Assembly: GCF_029893635.1 (NCBI RefSeq)
Contig: NZ_JARXYR010000002.1
Location: forward strand, 2,331,001 to 2,395,000
Source: Variovorax sp. TBS-050B
GTDB taxonomy: Bacteria > Pseudomonadota > Gammaproteobacteria > Burkholderiales > Burkholderiaceae_C
DNA length: 64,000 nucleotides
Direction: 5' to 3'
Under the pieces are notes generated by a model that worked only from the letters and a program-made list of their open reading frames with translations, searched no databases and was not told the origin of the DNA. Positions 53,523 to 63,683 of the stretch are shown one piece after another (position 1 is the first letter of the stretch; the number at the start of each line of letters is the position of its first letter). The translations under genes and the position numbers were made by a program.

Positions 53523-53564
53523 TTGATATCCATTTTGTCGAAAAAATGATTGGATCGATATCAA
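53523..53564. promoter_or_regulatory. TTGATATC inverted repeat between gbpR and aldehyde dehydrogenase
   Basis: TTGATATC (53523-53530), 26 bases, GATATCAA (53557-53564). The arms match the TTGATA words in the lactonase/SDR intergenic region. Spacing is wide for one dimer but normal for the two half-sites contacted by a LysR tetramer. Confidence 0.55.
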
Positions 53565-53617
53565 ATTCGTTCCTAGACTCTCGCCACTCCAAAAACGAGA
53601 GACAAGGTCAACGCTCC

Positions 53618-55069
53618 GTGATCCACGGCGAGCTCCATCAGAACGTGCGGCAGTACATCAATGGCCGCTGGGAAACCAGCGCGACCACGGGTGTGAGCGC
53701 CAATCCCTCGGACACCAGCGAAGTGGTGGCGGAGTACGCACGGGCCGACCGGCGGCAGGTCGATTCGGCGATCCGCGCCGCGGCCGACGCCTTCGGCCAC
53801 TGGAGCCACAGCACGCCGCAGCGCCGCGCCGACGTGCTCGACCGCATCGGCACCGAGCTGCTCGCGCGCCGCGACGAGCTGGGCCTGCTGCTGGCGCGCG
53901 AGGTCGGCAAGACCCTGCCCGAGGCGGTGGCCGAGGCCACGCGCGCGGGCCAGATCTTCAAGTTCTTCGCGGGCGAGGCGCTGCGCGCGGGCGGCGAGAA
54001 CATGGCGTCCGTGCGCGCCGGCGTGCAGGTCGACGTGACGCGCGAACCCGTGGGCGTGACCGGGCTCATCACGCCCTGGAACTCGCCGCTCGCGGTGCCC
54101 GCGACCAAGATCGCGCCGGCGCTCGCGCACGGCAACAGCGTGGTCTTCAAGCCGGCCGAACTGGTGCCGGCCTGCGGCTGGACCCTGGCCGAGATCATCA
54201 GCCGCGCCGCATTGCCCGCGGGCGTGTTCAACCTCGTGATGGGCAGCGGCCGCGAGGCCGGCCAGGCCATGGTCGACAGCCCGCTGGTCGATGCGCTGAG
54301 CTTCACCGGCTCGGCGCGCAACGGCGAGCGCATCCTGCAGGCGGCGGCCGCGCGTCGCGCCAAGGTGCAGCTCGAGATGGGCGGCAAGAACGCGCTCGTG
54401 GTGCTGGCCGATGCCGACCTCGACCATGCGGTCGATTGCGCGGTGCAGGGCGCCTACTTCTCGAACGGCCAGCGCTGCACCGCATCGAGCCGGCTGATCG
54501 TCGAGGCCGCGGTGCACGACGCCTTCGTCGCGAAGCTGCGCGACCGGCTCAAGACGCTGAAGATCGGCCATGCGCTCGAACGCGGCGTCGACATCGGCCC
54601 GCTGGCCGACGAGGTGCGGCTCGCGCGCAGCCTGGCCTGGGTCGAGATCGCGCGCGAGGAGGGCGCCGAGCACGTCTGGGGCGGCGAGCCGCTCGTGCGC
54701 GCCACCACCGGCCATTACATGAGCCCGGCGCTCTTCCTCGCGCGGCCCGCGCACCGCATCGCGCGCGAGGAGATCTTCGGCCCCCTGGCCTGCGTGCTGC
54801 GCGCGGCCGACTACGACGAGGCGCTGGCGCTGTGCAACGACACGCCCTCGGGCCTGAGCGCGGGCATCTGCACCAACTCGCTCAAGCACGCGATGCATTT
54901 CAGGCGCCATGCCGAAGTGGGCATGACGATGGTCAATCTGCCGACCGCGGGGGTGGACTTCCACGTGCCCTTCGGCGGCCGCAAGGGGTCGGGCTACGGG
55001 CCGCGCGAACAAGGGCGCCACGCCGCGGAGTTCTACACGACGGTCAAGACCGGCTACATGCGGGCCTGA
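53618..55069 (+). CDS. NAD(P)-dependent aldehyde dehydrogenase, alpha-ketoglutaric-semialdehyde type
   Basis: Aldehyde dehydrogenase of 483 residues. Catalytic cysteine in SNGQRCTASSR, general base Glu in LEMGGKNALV, cofactor site TPWNSPLAVPATKIAPALA and FTGSARNGERI. This subgroup includes 2,5-dioxopentanoate (alpha-ketoglutaric semialdehyde) dehydrogenases, the last step of oxidative pentose or sugar-acid breakdown. GTG 53618 gives the normal family length; an ATG at 53546 lies in the inverted repeat and is less likely. It heads the transporter operon, 50 bases before ytfQ. Confidence 0.85.
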   Translation: MIHGELHQNVRQYINGRWETSATTGVSANPSDTSEVVAEYARADRRQVDSAIRAAADAFGHWSHSTPQRRADVLDRIGTELLARRDELGLLLAREVGKTLPEAVAEATRAGQIFKFFAGEALRAGGENMASVRAGVQVDVTREPVGVTGLITPWNSPLAVPATKIAPALAHGNSVVFKPAELVPACGWTLAEIISRAALPAGVFNLVMGSGREAGQAMVDSPLVDALSFTGSARNGERILQAAAARRAKVQLEMGGKNALVVLADADLDHAVDCAVQGAYFSNGQRCTASSRLIVEAAVHDAFVAKLRDRLKTLKIGHALERGVDIGPLADEVRLARSLAWVEIAREEGAEHVWGGEPLVRATTGHYMSPALFLARPAHRIAREEIFGPLACVLRAADYDEALALCNDTPSGLSAGICTNSLKHAMHFRRHAEVGMTMVNLPTAGVDFHVPFGGRKGSGYGPREQGRHAAEFYTTVKTGYMRA

Positions 55070-55119
55070 CCACCTCATCGATGTTTTTCAGCTGGCCGAC
55101 ATAACGAAGGAGACATTCC

Positions 55120-56088
55120 ATGAAACTCAACCGCCGCACACTCAACATCGCGCTCGCCGCCGCCTCGCTCGGCAGCCTGCTGCCGGCCGCCGCGCTCGCG
55201 CAGCAGAAGAAGATCGTCCTGGGCTTCAGCCAGGTCGGCGCCGAAAGCGAATGGCGCACCGCCAACACCGAGTCGATCAAGTCGTCGGCCAAGGAGGCCG
55301 GCATCGAGCTCAAGTTCTCCGATGCGCAGCAGAAGCAGGAGAACCAGATCAAGGCCATCCGCTCCTTCATCGCGCAGAAGGTCGACGTGATCGCCTTCTC
55401 GCCGGTGGTCGAGTCGGGCTGGGAGACGGTGCTGCGCGAGGCCAAGGCCGCCAAGATCCCGGTGGTGCTGACCGACCGCGCCGTCAACACCAAGGACGAT
55501 TCGCTCTACGTGACCTTCATGGGCTCCGACTTCGTCGAGGAAGGCCGCAAGGCCGGCCGCTGGCTGGTCGAGAAGATGAAGGACCAGAAGGGCGAGGTCA
55601 ACATCGTCGAGCTGCAGGGCACCGTGGGCTCGGCGCCCGCGATCGACCGCAAGAAGGGCTTCGAGGAGATCATCAAGGCCGACCCCAAGTTCAAGATCCT
55701 GCGCTCGCAGACCGGCGACTTCACGCGCGCCAAGGGCAAGGAGGTGATGGAAGCCTTCCTCAAGGCCGAGGGGAAGAAGATCAACGTGCTCTACGCGCAC
55801 AACGACGACATGGCGATCGGCGCGATCCAGGCCATCGAGGAAGCGGGCCTGAAGCCCGCGAAGGACATCACCATCATCTCGATCGACGCCGTCAAGGGCG
55901 CCTTCGAGGCCATGATCGCCGGCAAGCTCAACGTGTCGGTCGAATGCAGCCCGCTGCTCGGGCCGCAGCTCATGAGCGCGGTCAAGGACATCAAGGCCGG
56001 CAAGACGCTGCCCAAGCGCATCGTGACCGAGGAAGGCATCTTCCCGATGGAAGTCGCCGCCAAGGAATTCCCCAACCGAAAGTACTGA
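55120..56088 (+). CDS. ytfQ: YtfQ-like sugar-binding protein of a CUT2 ABC transporter
   Basis: Periplasmic sugar receptor of 322 residues with an export signal ([17 protein letters not shown]). It matches E. coli YtfQ, the galactofuranose receptor, through long runs such as [47 protein letters not shown] (broken here), [16 protein letters not shown] and [21 protein letters not shown] precedes the ATG. Its cognate ATPase and permeases (ytfR, ytfT, yjfF) lie about 4 kb downstream, separated by the chvE-gguAB set. Confidence 0.9.
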   Translation: MKLNRRTLNIALAAASLGSLLPAAALAQQKKIVLGFSQVGAESEWRTANTESIKSSAKEAGIELKFSDAQQKQENQIKAIRSFIAQKVDVIAFSPVVESGWETVLREAKAAKIPVVLTDRAVNTKDDSLYVTFMGSDFVEEGRKAGRWLVEKMKDQKGEVNIVELQGTVGSAPAIDRKKGFEEIIKADPKFKILRSQTGDFTRAKGKEVMEAFLKAEGKKINVLYAHNDDMAIGAIQAIEEAGLKPAKDITIISIDAVKGAFEAMIAGKLNVSVECSPLLGPQLMSAVKDIKAGKTLPKRIVTEEGIFPMEVAAKEFPNRKY

Positions 56089-56107
56089 TCGAGAGCGAGC
56101 ACCCGCC

Positions 56108-57181
56108 ATGAAACGTAGCAACTTCCTCAAGGCCTCGATGGCCGTCGTCGCGCTCGCCGCCGCGGGTCTCGCGCCGCTCGCGCAGGCGCAGGACAAGGGC
56201 CTGATCGCGATCTCGATGCCGACCAAGTCGTCGGCACGCTGGATCGCCGACGGCGCCAACATGGTCAAGTACTTCAAGGAGAAGGGCTACAAGACCGACC
56301 TGCAGTACGCCGACGACGACATCCCGAACCAGCTCGCGCAGATCGAGAACATGGTGACCAAGGGCTCCAAGGTGCTGGTCATCGCGGCGATCGACGGCTC
56401 CACGCTGTCGGACGTGCTGCAGAAGGCGGCCGACAAGGGCGTGAAGGTCATCGCCTACGACCGGCTCATCAAGGGCTCGAAGAACGTCGACTACTACGCC
56501 ACCTTCGACAACTTCCAGGTCGGCGTGCTGCAGGCGCAGTCGATCGAGGCGGCGCTGGGCCTGAAGAGCGGCAAGGGCCCGTTCAACATCGAGCTGTTCG
56601 GCGGCTCGCCCGACGACAACAACGCCTTCTTCTTCTACAACGGCGCGATGTCGGTGCTCGACCCCTACATCAAGAGCGGCAAGCTCGTGGTGCGCAGCAA
56701 GCAGATGGGCATGGACAAGGTGGGCACGCTGCGCTGGGACGGCGCGGTGGCGCAGGCGCGCATGGACAACCTGCTGTCGGCCTTCTACACCAAGGACCGC
56801 GTGGATGCGGTGCTCTCGCCCTACGACGGGCTCTCGATCGGCATCATCTCCTCGCTCAAGGGCGTGGGCTACGGCTCGGCCTCGCAGCCGATGCCGGTGG
56901 TCTCGGGCCAGGACGCCGAGATCCCCTCGGTCAAGTCGATCCTGCGCAAGGAGCAGACCTCGACCGTGTTCAAGGACACGCGCGAGCTCGCCAAGGTCAC
57001 GGTGGCCATGGTCGACGCGATGCTCTCGGGCAAGACGCCCGAGGTGAACGACACCAAGACCTACAACAACGGCGTCAAGGTGGTGCCCTCGTACCTGCTC
57101 AAGCCCGTCAGCGTGGATGGCGGCAACTGGAAGCAGGTGCTGGTCGACAGCGGCTACTACAAGGAAAACCAGGTCAAGTGA
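56108..57181 (+). CDS. chvE: ChvE-type multiple-sugar-binding protein
   Basis: Periplasmic receptor of 357 residues, signal peptide then [51 protein letters not shown] and [14 protein letters not shown]. These are hallmarks of ChvE, which in Agrobacterium binds galactose, arabinose, glucose and other aldoses and works with GguAB (and with VirA in virulence). No VirA-like sensor is in the window. 19 bases after ytfQ; its stop overlaps the GTG of gguA (GTGA). Confidence 0.92.
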   Translation: MKRSNFLKASMAVVALAAAGLAPLAQAQDKGLIAISMPTKSSARWIADGANMVKYFKEKGYKTDLQYADDDIPNQLAQIENMVTKGSKVLVIAAIDGSTLSDVLQKAADKGVKVIAYDRLIKGSKNVDYYATFDNFQVGVLQAQSIEAALGLKSGKGPFNIELFGGSPDDNNAFFFYNGAMSVLDPYIKSGKLVVRSKQMGMDKVGTLRWDGAVAQARMDNLLSAFYTKDRVDAVLSPYDGLSIGIISSLKGVGYGSASQPMPVVSGQDAEIPSVKSILRKEQTSTVFKDTRELAKVTVAMVDAMLSGKTPEVNDTKTYNNGVKVVPSYLLKPVSVDGGNWKQVLVDSGYYKENQVK

Positions 57182-58761
57182 GCACCGACATGGCAGCGGA
57201 GCGGCCCGCCTGCATCCTCGAGATGCGCGGCATCACCAAGACGTTCCCGGGCGTGAAGGCGCTCTCGAACGTGAACCTGGCGGTGCGCGCGGGCGAGATC
57301 CATGCCGTGGTCGGCGAGAACGGCGCGGGCAAGTCGACGCTCATGAAGGTGCTGAGCGGCGTCTACCCGTGCGACTCCTACACCGGCGAGATCCACTTCG
57401 AGGGCGAGCAGCGCCGGTTCCGCGGCATCGCCGACAGCGAGCGGCTCGGCATCATCATCATCCACCAGGAGCTGGCGCTGGTGCCGCTGCTCTCGATCGC
57501 CGAGAACATCTTCCTCGGCAACGAGATCGCCAGCGGCGGCGTGATCGACTGGTTCGCCGCCTACGCGAAGACGCGCGAGCTGCTCGCCAAGGTGGGCCTG
57601 GCCGAATCGCCCACCACGCTCGTGACCGACCTCGGCGTGGGCAAGCAGCAACTGGTGGAGATCGCCAAGGCGCTCGCGAAGGAGGTGAAGCTGCTGATCC
57701 TCGACGAGCCCACCGCAAGCCTGAACGAGAACGACAGCGATGCGCTGCTCATGCTGCTGCTCGAACTCAAGCGCCAGGGCATCGCCTCGATCCTGATCTC
57801 GCACAAGCTCAACGAGATCGCCAAGGTGGCCGACTCGATCACGGTGCTGCGCGACGGCGCCACGGTCGAGACCATGGACTGCCGCACGCAGCCGATCAGC
57901 GAGGACCGCATCATCCGCGGCATGGTCGGGCGCGACATGGCGCACCGCTATCCGCAGCGCACGCCGAAGATCGGCGAGACCGTGTTCGAGGTGCGCGACT
58001 GGCGCGTGCACCATGCGCTGCATGCCGACCGCGAGCAGATCAAGGGCGTGGACCTGCACGTGCGCCGCGGCGAGATCGTCGGCATCGCGGGCCTGATGGG
58101 CGCGGGGCGCACCGAACTCGCGATGAGCATCTTCGGCCGCTCCTACGGCCAGCGCATCAGCGGCACGGTGTTGATGCACGGCCAGCCGGTCGACGTGGGC
58201 ACGGTGCGCAAGGCCATCGACCACGGCATCGCCTACGTGACCGAGGACCGCAAGGGCCTGGGGCTGGTGCTCGAGGAGAACATCCAGAAGAACGTGAGCC
58301 TCGCCAATCTGGATGCAGTGTCGCGCTCGTCGGTGATCGACGATGCGCGCGAGTTCAAGGTGGCGAACGACTACCGCAAGGCGCTGCGCATCCGCTGTTC
58401 GGGCGTGGAGCAGCTGGTGGTCAACCTGTCGGGCGGCAACCAGCAGAAGGTGGTGCTGAGCAAATGGCTCTTCACGCAGCCCGAACTGCTGATCCTCGAC
58501 GAGCCCACGCGCGGCATCGACGTGGGCGCCAAGTACGAGATCTACACCATCATCGACCAGCTCGCGAGCGAGGGCAAAGGCATTCTCATGATTTCTTCCG
58601 AACTTCCCGAGCTGCTCGGGATGTGCGACCGCATCTACGTGATGAACGAGGGCCGCTTCGTGGCCGAGTTTCCGGCGGCCGAGGCCTCGCAGGAGCGCAT
58701 CATGCACGCCATCGTGAGCGCGGGGAGTTCGGTCCATCTGCCCGTGGAGCCATCGGCATGA
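57178..58761 (+). CDS. gguA: sugar ABC transporter ATPase, GguA type
   Basis: Duplicated CUT2 ATPase of 527 residues. First half: Walker [10 protein letters not shown] near 46, a degenerate signature [15 protein letters not shown], Walker [11 protein letters not shown]. Second half: degenerate loop GLMGAGRTE and consensus signature [15 protein letters not shown], Walker [11 protein letters not shown]. One competent site per half is normal for this family. GTG 57178 overlaps the chvE stop; ATG 57190 is a weaker alternative. Followed by gguB with an ATGA overlap. Confidence 0.93.
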   Translation: MSTDMAAERPACILEMRGITKTFPGVKALSNVNLAVRAGEIHAVVGENGAGKSTLMKVLSGVYPCDSYTGEIHFEGEQRRFRGIADSERLGIIIIHQELALVPLLSIAENIFLGNEIASGGVIDWFAAYAKTRELLAKVGLAESPTTLVTDLGVGKQQLVEIAKALAKEVKLLILDEPTASLNENDSDALLMLLLELKRQGIASILISHKLNEIAKVADSITVLRDGATVETMDCRTQPISEDRIIRGMVGRDMAHRYPQRTPKIGETVFEVRDWRVHHALHADREQIKGVDLHVRRGEIVGIAGLMGAGRTELAMSIFGRSYGQRISGTVLMHGQPVDVGTVRKAIDHGIAYVTEDRKGLGLVLEENIQKNVSLANLDAVSRSSVIDDAREFKVANDYRKALRIRCSGVEQLVVNLSGGNQQKVVLSKWLFTQPELLILDEPTRGIDVGAKYEIYTIIDQLASEGKGILMISSELPELLGMCDRIYVMNEGRFVAEFPAAEASQERIMHAIVSAGSSVHLPVEPSA

Positions 58762-59951
58762 CCCCCGTCGACGCGGCGGTGACGCCTCCGAAGCTGCATG
58801 CCGGCTTCCTGAAGAACAACCTGCGCGAGTACGGCATGCTGATCTCGCTGGTCGCGATTATGGTGCTGTTCCAGGTGCTGACCGACGGCACCTTGCTGCG
58901 GCCGCTGAACCTGACCAACCTGCTGCTGCAGAACAGCTACGTCGTGATCATGGCGCTGGGCATGCTGCTGGTGATCGTGGCGGGGCACATCGACCTGTCG
59001 GTGGGTTCGGTCTGCGGCTTCATCGGCGCGCTGGCGGCGGTGCTGATGGTCGAGTACGAATGGCACTTCGTGCCGGCGGCGCTGGTCGGCATCCTGGCCG
59101 GTGCGCTGATCGGCGCCGCGCAGGGCTGGTTCGTGGCGTACCGCAAGATTCCGTCGTTCATCGTCACGCTCGCGGGCATGCTGGTGTTCAAGGGGCTGAC
59201 GCTCGCGCTGCTCGCGGGGCAGTCGGTCGGACCGTTCCCCGAGGCCTTCCAGCGCCTGAGCTCGGGCTTCATCCCCGATCCGCTGGGCGGCGAGGGCGGC
59301 GGCCTGCGCACCACCTCGCTGATCCTCGGCGCGGTCGCGGCGGCGGCGCTGATCTTCTTCAAGCTGCGCGGTCGCTCGAAGCTCGCGGCGCACGGCATGG
59401 AGACGGAGCCCTTCGCCTTCTTCCTCGTGAAGAACCTGTTCTTCGCGGCCATCATCCTGTTCTTCAGCTACCTGCTGTCGACCTACCGGGGCCTGCCCAA
59501 CGTGCTGATCGTGATGGCGGTGCTGATCGTGGCCTACGACTTCGTCACCAACCGCACGACCGTCGGCCGGCGCATCTACGCGCTCGGCGGCAACGAGAAG
59601 GCGGCGCGGCTGTCGGGCGTGAAGACGCAGCGCCTGGCCTTCCTGACCTTCGTGAACATGGGTGCGCTCGCGGCGCTCGCGGGCCTGGTGTTCGCGGCCC
59701 GGCTCAACACCGCCACGCCGAAGGCCGGCCTCGGCTTCGAGCTCGACGTGATCGCGGCCTGCTTCATCGGCGGCGCCTCGGCCTCGGGCGGCGTGGGCAA
59801 GGTCATGGGGGCGGTGATCGGCGCCTTCATCATGGGCGTGATGAACAACGGCATGTCGATCATGGGCATCGGCATCGACTACCAGCAGGTCATCAAGGGC
59901 CTGGTGCTGCTCGCGGCCGTGTTCGTCGACGTCTACAACAAGAACAAGTAG
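58758..59951 (+). CDS. gguB: sugar ABC transporter permease, GguB type
   Basis: Inner membrane permease of 397 residues. The CUT2 permease pattern is clear: [24 protein letters not shown] in two parts, [15 protein letters not shown] and the [21 protein letters not shown] segment. A charged central insert ([18 protein letters not shown]) is larger than in single-domain RbsC-type permeases, as usual for GguB/XylH. The start overlaps the gguA stop (ATGA). Only three bases separate it from ytfR. Confidence 0.92.
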   Translation: MTPVDAAVTPPKLHAGFLKNNLREYGMLISLVAIMVLFQVLTDGTLLRPLNLTNLLLQNSYVVIMALGMLLVIVAGHIDLSVGSVCGFIGALAAVLMVEYEWHFVPAALVGILAGALIGAAQGWFVAYRKIPSFIVTLAGMLVFKGLTLALLAGQSVGPFPEAFQRLSSGFIPDPLGGEGGGLRTTSLILGAVAAAALIFFKLRGRSKLAAHGMETEPFAFFLVKNLFFAAIILFFSYLLSTYRGLPNVLIVMAVLIVAYDFVTNRTTVGRRIYALGGNEKAARLSGVKTQRLAFLTFVNMGALAALAGLVFAARLNTATPKAGLGFELDVIAACFIGGASASGGVGKVMGAVIGAFIMGVMNNGMSIMGIGIDYQQVIKGLVLLAAVFVDVYNKNK

Positions 59952-59954
59952 GCC

Positions 59955-61475
59955 ATGAGCGACGGCAGCGCCCCGCCCGTGCTCGAACTGCGCGGCATCC
60001 ACAAGCAGTTCGGCGGCATCGCCGTGCTGCGCGACGTGCAGCTCACGCTGCGCGCGGGCGAGATCCATGCGCTCATGGGGCAGAACGGCGCGGGCAAGTC
60101 CACGCTGATCAAGGTGCTCACGGGCGTGCTCGCGTCGAACGGCGGCGAGATGCGGCTCGCGGGGAAAACGATCGCGCCCGGCTCGCCGCTCGAGGCGCAG
60201 AAGCTCGGCATCAGCACCGTCTACCAGGAAGTGAACCTGTGCCCGAACCTCTCGGTGGCCGAGAACGTGTTCGCGGGCCGCTATCCGCGCCGCGGCGCGG
60301 CGCAGGGCTTCCGCATCGACTGGACGGCGGTGAACCGGCGCGCCGAGGAACTGCTCGCGCGCATCGGCCTGTCGATCGACGTGACGCGGCTGCTGTCGAG
60401 CTATTCGGTGGCGGTGCAGCAGATGGTGGCGATCGCGCGCGCGCTCGGCGTGTCGTCGAAGGTGCTGATCCTCGACGAGCCGACCTCCAGCCTCGACGAC
60501 GACGAGGTGGAGAAGCTGTTCGAGGTGCTGCGGCGCCTGCGCGGCGAAGGGCTGGCGATCGTCTTCGTCACGCATTTCTTCAACCAGGTCTATGCAGTGT
60601 CCGACCGCATCACCGTGCTGCGCAACGGCCAGTGGGTGGGCGAATGGCGCACGGCCGAACTCGGCCCGCAGGCGCTGATCGCGGCGATGCTCGGGCGCGA
60701 GCTCGCGGCGCAGTCGGCGCGGCCGGCGGCGCTGCCCGCGTTCGACGAGGCCGCGCCGGCGCTGCTCGAAGCCGAAGGGCTGGGGCAGGCCGGCCAGCTG
60801 CAGGCGACCGACCTGCGCGTACGCGCCGGCGAGGTGGTCGGCATCGCGGGCCTGCTGGGTGCGGGGCGCACCGAACTCGCGCGCCTGCTGTTCGGACTCG
60901 AATCGCCCGACCGCGGCGTGCTGCGGATCGACGGCCGGACGCTGAACTTCTCGAGCCCCGCGGATGCGATCCGCGAAGGGCTCGCGCTCTGTCCCGAGGA
61001 GCGCAAGACCGACGGCATCGTGGCCGAACTCTCGGTGCGCGAGAACATCGCGCTCGCGCTGCAGGCCCGGCTCGGCACGCGGCGCTTTCTCTCGCGCGCC
61101 GAGCAGGCGACGATGGCCGAGCGATTCGTGGCCGCGCTCGGCATCAAGACCGCGAGCATCGAGACGCCGATCGGCCTGCTCTCGGGCGGCAACCAGCAGA
61201 AGGCGATGATCGCGCGCTGGCTCGCGACCGAGCCGCGGCTGCTGATCCTCGACGAGCCCACGCGCGGCATCGACGTGGCGGCGAAGCAGGAGATCATGGA
61301 AGAGATCCTGCAGCTCGCGCGCGCGGGCATGGCGGTGATCTTCATCTCGTCGGAGATGAGCGAGGTGGTGCGCGTGGCGCATCGCATCGTGGTGCTGCGG
61401 GATCGGCAGAAGGTGGGCGAACTGCCGGGCGGCGCGACGGAAGACGAGGTCTACGAAATGATTGCCGCCGCATGA
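59955..61475 (+). CDS. ytfR: sugar ABC transporter ATPase, YtfR type
   Basis: Duplicated CUT2 ATPase of 506 residues. First half: GQNGAGKST near 45, degenerate [29 protein letters not shown]. Second half: GLLGAGRTE, canonical [28 protein letters not shown]. It resembles YtfR of the galactofuranose system and should pair with YtfQ and the two permeases downstream. The gap to ytfT (145 bases) holds a palindromic repeat element. Confidence 0.92.
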   Translation: MSDGSAPPVLELRGIHKQFGGIAVLRDVQLTLRAGEIHALMGQNGAGKSTLIKVLTGVLASNGGEMRLAGKTIAPGSPLEAQKLGISTVYQEVNLCPNLSVAENVFAGRYPRRGAAQGFRIDWTAVNRRAEELLARIGLSIDVTRLLSSYSVAVQQMVAIARALGVSSKVLILDEPTSSLDDDEVEKLFEVLRRLRGEGLAIVFVTHFFNQVYAVSDRITVLRNGQWVGEWRTAELGPQALIAAMLGRELAAQSARPAALPAFDEAAPALLEAEGLGQAGQLQATDLRVRAGEVVGIAGLLGAGRTELARLLFGLESPDRGVLRIDGRTLNFSSPADAIREGLALCPEERKTDGIVAELSVRENIALALQARLGTRRFLSRAEQATMAERFVAALGIKTASIETPIGLLSGGNQQKAMIARWLATEPRLLILDEPTRGIDVAAKQEIMEEILQLARAGMAVIFISSEMSEVVRVAHRIVVLRDRQKVGELPGGATEDEVYEMIAAA

Positions 61476-61499
61476 ACCCGAGCGATCTCTTTTCTTTCT

Positions 61500-61605
61500 C
61501 CCTCCCCTTCCGGGGGAGGGCAGGGGTGGGGGCGCACGGCCTTCACTACCGCGCGGTCTTCGAGGCCGCATGCCCCCATCCCAGCCTTCCCCCGGCGGGG
61601 GAAGG
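61500..61605. repeat. cruciform-type palindromic element inside the ABC operon
   Basis: Three nested or adjacent stems: CCCTCCCC/GGGGAGGG (61500-61507 with 61513-61520), CCTTCCCCC/GGGGGAAGG (61585-61593 with 61597-61605, perfect), and an outer pair GGGGTGGGGGCGCACGGCC (61523-61541) with GGCCGCATGCCCCCATCCC (61564-61582), imperfect. It has the look of a REP/BIME-like mobile intergenic repeat inserted between ytfR and ytfT; it may also process or attenuate the transcript. Confidence 0.75.
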
Positions 61606-61620
61606 AGCAAGGCAGAAGAC

Positions 61621-62655
61621 ATGAGCCTCTTTGCATCCCTCATGCGCCATCGCCTCGCCTGGCCGCTCATCACGCTGTTGCTGCTGCTCGCGGTCAACAC
61701 CGCCTTCAACGCGAGCTTCCTGCACCTCGAATGGCGCGACGGCCATCTCTACGGCAGCCTGATCGACATCGTCAACCGCGCCGCGCCGCTGGTGCTGGTG
61801 TCGCTCGGCATGACGCTGGTGATCGCGACGCGCGGCATCGACATCTCGGTGGGGGCTGTGGTGGCGATCGCGGCGGCGGTGGCCGCGTGGATGATCGGCG
61901 GCGCGGTGGGCGGCGACACCAGCCGCTATCCGATGTGGCTGGCGATCCTGGCGGCGATCGGCGTCGCGCTGGCCTGCGGGCTCTGGAACGGCCTGCTGGT
62001 CGCGAAGGTGGGCATGCAGCCGATCATCGCGACGCTGATCCTGATGGTGGCGGGCCGCGGCATCGCGCAGCTCGTGACCGACGGGCAGATCATCACCATC
62101 TACTACAAGCCTTTCTTCTTCCTCGGCAGCGGTTACCTGCTTGGGCTGCCGTTCTCGCTCTTCATCGTGGCGGCGGTGTTCGTGCTGCTGTACCTCGCGA
62201 TCACGCGCACCGCGCTCGGCCTGTTCATCCAGGCGGTGGGCATCAATCCGACCGCGGCGCGCGTGGCGGGCGTGCAGTCGCGGCGGCTCGTCGTCGGCGC
62301 CTATGCCTTCTGCGGCGCCTGCGCGGGCGTCGCGGGGCTGCTGATCAGTTCCAACGTCAAGAGCGCGGACGGCAACAACGCCGGCCAGTTGCTCGAACTC
62401 GACGCGATCCTCGCGGTCACGCTCGGCGGCACCGCGCTCACCGGCGGGCGCTTCAGCCTCATGGGCAGCGTGATCGGCGCGCTGATCATCCAGACGCTGA
62501 CCTACGCGATCTACTCGATGGGCGTGCCGCCCGAGATCAACCTCGTGGTCAAGGCGGTGGTGGTGTTCGCGGTGATGCTGCTGCAGTCGCCCGAGTTCCG
62601 CACGCAGCTGCGCGTGCTGGTGCAGCGGCCGGTGCACGACGGAGGTGCCGCATGA
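61621..62655 (+). CDS. ytfT: sugar ABC transporter permease, YtfT type
   Basis: Inner membrane permease of 344 residues. The CUT2 core is PLVLVSLGMTLVIATRGIDISVGA, MQPIIATLILMVAGRG and the GGTALTGGRFSLMGSVIGALI C-terminal region. ATG 61621 starts just before the first helix; an AAGGAG lies about 20 bases earlier in the palindromic element, so its usable ribosome-binding site is unclear. It overlaps yjfF by ATGA. Confidence 0.92.
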   Translation: MSLFASLMRHRLAWPLITLLLLLAVNTAFNASFLHLEWRDGHLYGSLIDIVNRAAPLVLVSLGMTLVIATRGIDISVGAVVAIAAAVAAWMIGGAVGGDTSRYPMWLAILAAIGVALACGLWNGLLVAKVGMQPIIATLILMVAGRGIAQLVTDGQIITIYYKPFFFLGSGYLLGLPFSLFIVAAVFVLLYLAITRTALGLFIQAVGINPTAARVAGVQSRRLVVGAYAFCGACAGVAGLLISSNVKSADGNNAGQLLELDAILAVTLGGTALTGGRFSLMGSVIGALIIQTLTYAIYSMGVPPEINLVVKAVVVFAVMLLQSPEFRTQLRVLVQRPVHDGGAA

Positions 62656-63677
62656 GCGCCGTGATGCAGAGCGCGTCGGCGCCAAAGCCCACGTCCGCGC
62701 CCGGTGCGGGGCGGAAGGGGCTCAACCCCAAGTACCTGCCGCTCGCGGCCACGGTGTCGCTGTTCGTGCTGATGGCCACGCTCGGCTCGGTGTTCTACGA
62801 CGGCTTCTTCTCGGCCCAGGTGTTCCTGAACCTGCTCATCGACAACGCCTTCCTGATCGTGGTGGCGGTGGGCATGACCTTCGTGATCCTCTCGGGGGGA
62901 ATCGACCTGTCGGTGGGCTCGGTGATCGCGCTCACCACCATGGTGTCGGCCGCGCTGGTCGAGAAGCACGGCTGGAGCCCGGCGGTCGTGATTCCGCTCG
63001 TGCTCGCGATGGGCACGGCCTTCGGCGCCTTCATGGGCTTCCTGATCGAGCGCTTCCGGCTGCAGCCTTTCATCGTCACGCTCGCGGGCATGTTCCTCGC
63101 GCGCGGGCTGTGCTATCTCATCAGCATCGACTCGATCAGCATCACGAACGAGTTCTATGCCCAGGTCTCGCAGGTCCGCATCCCGGTCTGGGGCGAGGCC
63201 TCGCTCTCGATCAGCGCGGTGATCGCGGTCGCGGTGCTGCTCGCGGCGATCTTCATCGCCCACTGCACGCCCTTCGGTCGCACGGTCTACGCGATCGGCG
63301 GCAGCGAGCATTCGGCGATGCTGATGGGCCTGCCGGTGCGGCGCACGCTGGTCGGGGTCTACACGCTCTCGGGCTTCTGCTCGGCGCTCGCGGGCGTGAT
63401 CTTCACCTTCTACATGCTCTCGGGCTACGGCCTGCATGCGCTGGGCCTCGAGCTCGACGCCATCGCGGCGGTGGTGATCGGCGGCACGCTGCTCACGGGC
63501 GGCGTGGGCTACGTGGCCGGCACGCTGTTCGGCGTGCTGATGCTCGGGATCATCCAGACCCTCATCTCGTTCGACGGCACGCTGAGCTCGTGGTGGACGC
63601 GCATCGTCGTCGGCGCGCTGCTCTTCGTCTTCTGCCTGCTGCAACGCTTCTTCACCTCGCGCGCACCGCGCCGCTGA
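62652..63677 (+). CDS. yjfF: sugar ABC transporter permease, YjfF type
   Basis: Second permease of the YtfQRT-YjfF importer, 341 residues. Landmarks are [49 protein letters not shown] and VIGGTLLTGGVGYVAGTLFG. Heterodimeric permease pairs are normal in this family. The start overlaps the ytfT stop. The sugar-acid dehydratase begins six bases after the stop, so transport and catabolism are in one operon. Confidence 0.92.
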   Translation: MSAVMQSASAPKPTSAPGAGRKGLNPKYLPLAATVSLFVLMATLGSVFYDGFFSAQVFLNLLIDNAFLIVVAVGMTFVILSGGIDLSVGSVIALTTMVSAALVEKHGWSPAVVIPLVLAMGTAFGAFMGFLIERFRLQPFIVTLAGMFLARGLCYLISIDSISITNEFYAQVSQVRIPVWGEASLSISAVIAVAVLLAAIFIAHCTPFGRTVYAIGGSEHSAMLMGLPVRRTLVGVYTLSGFCSALAGVIFTFYMLSGYGLHALGLELDAIAAVVIGGTLLTGGVGYVAGTLFGVLMLGIIQTLISFDGTLSSWWTRIVVGALLFVFCLLQRFFTSRAPRR

Positions 63678-63683
63678 TATCCC

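Noticed and set aside
58635..61709. Open frame of 1024 codons on the minus strand
   Set aside because: Antisense to gguB and ytfR, which have clear motifs; its composition is typical of a complementary-frame artefact.
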